Assembly: GCF_001307295.1 (NCBI RefSeq)
Contig: NZ_CP012700.1
Span: 4,529,001-4,593,000 of the forward strand
DNA from: Sphingopyxis macrogoltabida
GTDB taxonomy: Bacteria > Pseudomonadota > Alphaproteobacteria > Sphingomonadales > Sphingomonadaceae
DNA length: 64,000 nt
Direction of reading: 5' to 3'
In this document: positions 62,819 to 64,000 of the stretch, piece after piece
Position numbering within the stretch: position 1 is the stretch's first letter
Layout: every line of letters begins with the position of its first letter
Program-made: the position numbers and the translations under genes
Notes under the pieces: model-generated
What the model was told of the DNA's origin: nothing
What the model saw: the letters and a program-made list of their open reading frames with translations, nothing else
Database searches by the model: none

Positions 62819-64000
62819 ATGACTCAGACTATTCTCGAGGTAGAAGCGAGTGGCGTTAGCGGCACCCGGATGCGCGGCCTCGCCTTTTCCATGGCCGTGG
62901 CGGCGGGCATCGCCGTTGCCAACATTTATTATAACCAGCCCATGCTCGGCCTGATGGAGGTCGACATACCCGATCGGTTGACCGGCTTGGTGCCCACCGC
63001 GACGCAGCTTGGCTACGCGCTTGGCTTGTTCCTCCTTGTTCCGCTCGGGGATCTGGTCGAGCGTCGGCGGTTGATTCTGATTCAATTCGCCGGGCTCGCC
63101 GTTACGCTTGCCGCAGCGGCGATCGCGCCCGGTCCGCTCTGGCTGATCGCCGCTTCGCTGGCACTCGGCTTCGCCTCGACGGTGGCGCAGCAGATCATCC
63201 CCTTCGCCGCCCATATCGCTTCGCCCGAGCAGCGCGGGAAAATGGTGGGGACCGTCATGTCGGGGCTTCTGTCCGGTATTCTGCTGAGCCGGACGGTCGC
63301 CGGGCTGGTCGCGACCCATGGTGGCTGGCGCGCCATGTTCTGGTTCGCAGTTCCCCTCGCGCTCGCTGCTGGCGGCTGGATGGCGGTACGTCTGCCAAAG
63401 AGCCAGCCCGTGTCGGACCTCAACTATAGGGGCGCGATTGCCTCCTTGGCCGATCTCTGGCGCGATCACCCGCGGCTTCGAAAGGCGGCGATTACGCAAG
63501 CCCTCCTGTTTGCGAGCTTCAGTGCATTCTGGACGGTCCTCGCGTTCAGACTGGCGCAGCCGCAATTCGGCCTCGGTGCGGATGCAGCGGGTCTGTTCGG
63601 TATCGTCGGCGCGGCAGGAATTCTGGCGGCCCCAGCGGCGGGCCATCTGGCCGATCGGAAGGGGCCGCATAAAACGATCGTCGTCAGTGCAATTCTGGTG
63701 CTCCTGTCCTGGGCGGTGTTCGGATTGTGGACTTCGCTCGCGGGATTGGTAGCAGGGGTGTTGCTGCTCGACCTCGCGGTGCAGGCCGCGCTGATTTCCA
63801 ACCAGCATATCGTCTATGGTCTCGCCCCCGAAGCGCGGGCCCGGCTCAACACTCTGTTCATGGGGACCATGTTCTTCGGCGGCGCGGCGGGATCGGCGCT
63901 CTCCAGCCAGCTCTGGGCGCCATGGGGATGGTCGGCCGTCGTGTGCCTGGGGGCGAGCTTCGCCGCTCTTGCTGTCACGCTGCAACTGTTTCGGCCGCGC
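62819..64000 (+). CDS. MFS transporter (YnfM/NarK-type exporter), 3' end outside window
   Basis: The frame from ATG 62819 stays open to the right edge (394 codons). Twelve-helix pattern with family features: [37 protein letters not shown] (motif A), [15 protein letters not shown] and [22 protein letters not shown] proteins of this group export drugs or metabolites; the substrate is unknown. The product is nearly complete. Divergent from a LysR regulator. Confidence 0.9.
   Translation, partial: MTQTILEVEASGVSGTRMRGLAFSMAVAAGIAVANIYYNQPMLGLMEVDIPDRLTGLVPTATQLGYALGLFLLVPLGDLVERRRLILIQFAGLAVTLAAAAIAPGPLWLIAASLALGFASTVAQQIIPFAAHIASPEQRGKMVGTVMSGLLSGILLSRTVAGLVATHGGWRAMFWFAVPLALAAGGWMAVRLPKSQPVSDLNYRGAIASLADLWRDHPRLRKAAITQALLFASFSAFWTVLAFRLAQPQFGLGADAAGLFGIVGAAGILAAPAAGHLADRKGPHKTIVVSAILVLLSWAVFGLWTSLAGLVAGVLLLDLAVQAALISNQHIVYGLAPEARARLNTLFMGTMFFGGAAGSALSSQLWAPWGWSAVVCLGASFAALAVTLQLFRPR

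Noticed and set aside
1..64000. CRISPR array, prophage or intact IS
   Set aside because: No regularly spaced repeats, phage structural genes or transposase were seen; only the non-coding MITE-like element and palindromic repeats.

Overview
The window is a GC-rich alphaproteobacterial chromosome segment. Gene content and style point to the Sphingomonadaceae, most likely Sphingopyxis or a close relative. Signs are the TonB-dependent receptor, the DUF4402, DUF3297 and DUF3089 proteins, many GTG/TTG starts, and many 4-bp ATGA/GTGA or 14-bp gene overlaps. The genus is an inference, since no rRNA is present. I see no prophage, CRISPR array or intact transposase.

Layout. 1-11121: typA (cut by the window start); a GbsR/MarR regulator with cydAB (cytochrome bd oxidase) and a 24-bp perfect palindrome in its promoter; an M15 peptidase/nucleosidase pair; an SBF-type transporter; telA with a membrane partner; a FAD/NAD(P)-binding protein with a TauD-type dioxygenase. 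11481-24785: AlkC-like repair protein, the DUF3649/PepSY/DUF3325 inner-membrane operon, tRNA-Gln(CTG), a ferredoxin-NADP reductase, DoxX protein, M19 dipeptidase, acyl-CoA dehydrogenase/M20 hydrolase/GlsB operon, nadB with an ABC ATPase, a DUF4402 protein and a hemerythrin. 24737-27300: a TpsB-like outer-membrane protein coupled to a collagen-like lipoprotein. 27641-34365: DUF3297, glutaminase, a VOC/ArsR/SRPBCC operon, a ligase-associated DEXH helicase that ends in a MITE-like fold-back element, a lipoprotein and a nitroreductase. 34352-40632: the DUF4129/DUF4350/MoxR/DUF58/SpoIIM/RDD membrane operon. 40795-44042: a fused branched-chain 2-oxoacid dehydrogenase E1 with a FabD-like acyltransferase.

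44354-56944 looks like an accessory catabolic island. It holds an orphan LuxR protein with a degenerate receiver, a secreted carboxylesterase, a Tat-exported GH1 beta-glucosidase, an LpqC-type esterase with a small lipoprotein, a TonB receptor, an MFS permease, an AlkK-like acyl-CoA ligase, a TetR regulator and a DUF3089 esterase. Together they could take up an esterified or glycosylated compound, cleave it and activate the released acid as a CoA thioester; the substrate is unknown. Downstream (56967-58782) lie two decayed genes, an SGNH hydrolase with several frameshifts and a 5'-truncated MFS transporter. 58873-64000 holds a SnoaL-like protein, two tandem pirins divergent from a LysR regulator, and a second LysR divergent from an MFS exporter that runs off the window.

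Repeats: a fold-back repeat occurs twice (6700-6780 and 44071-44150), and three other sphingomonad-style palindromic intergenic repeats are present (11305-11385, 30272-30348, 37582-37712).
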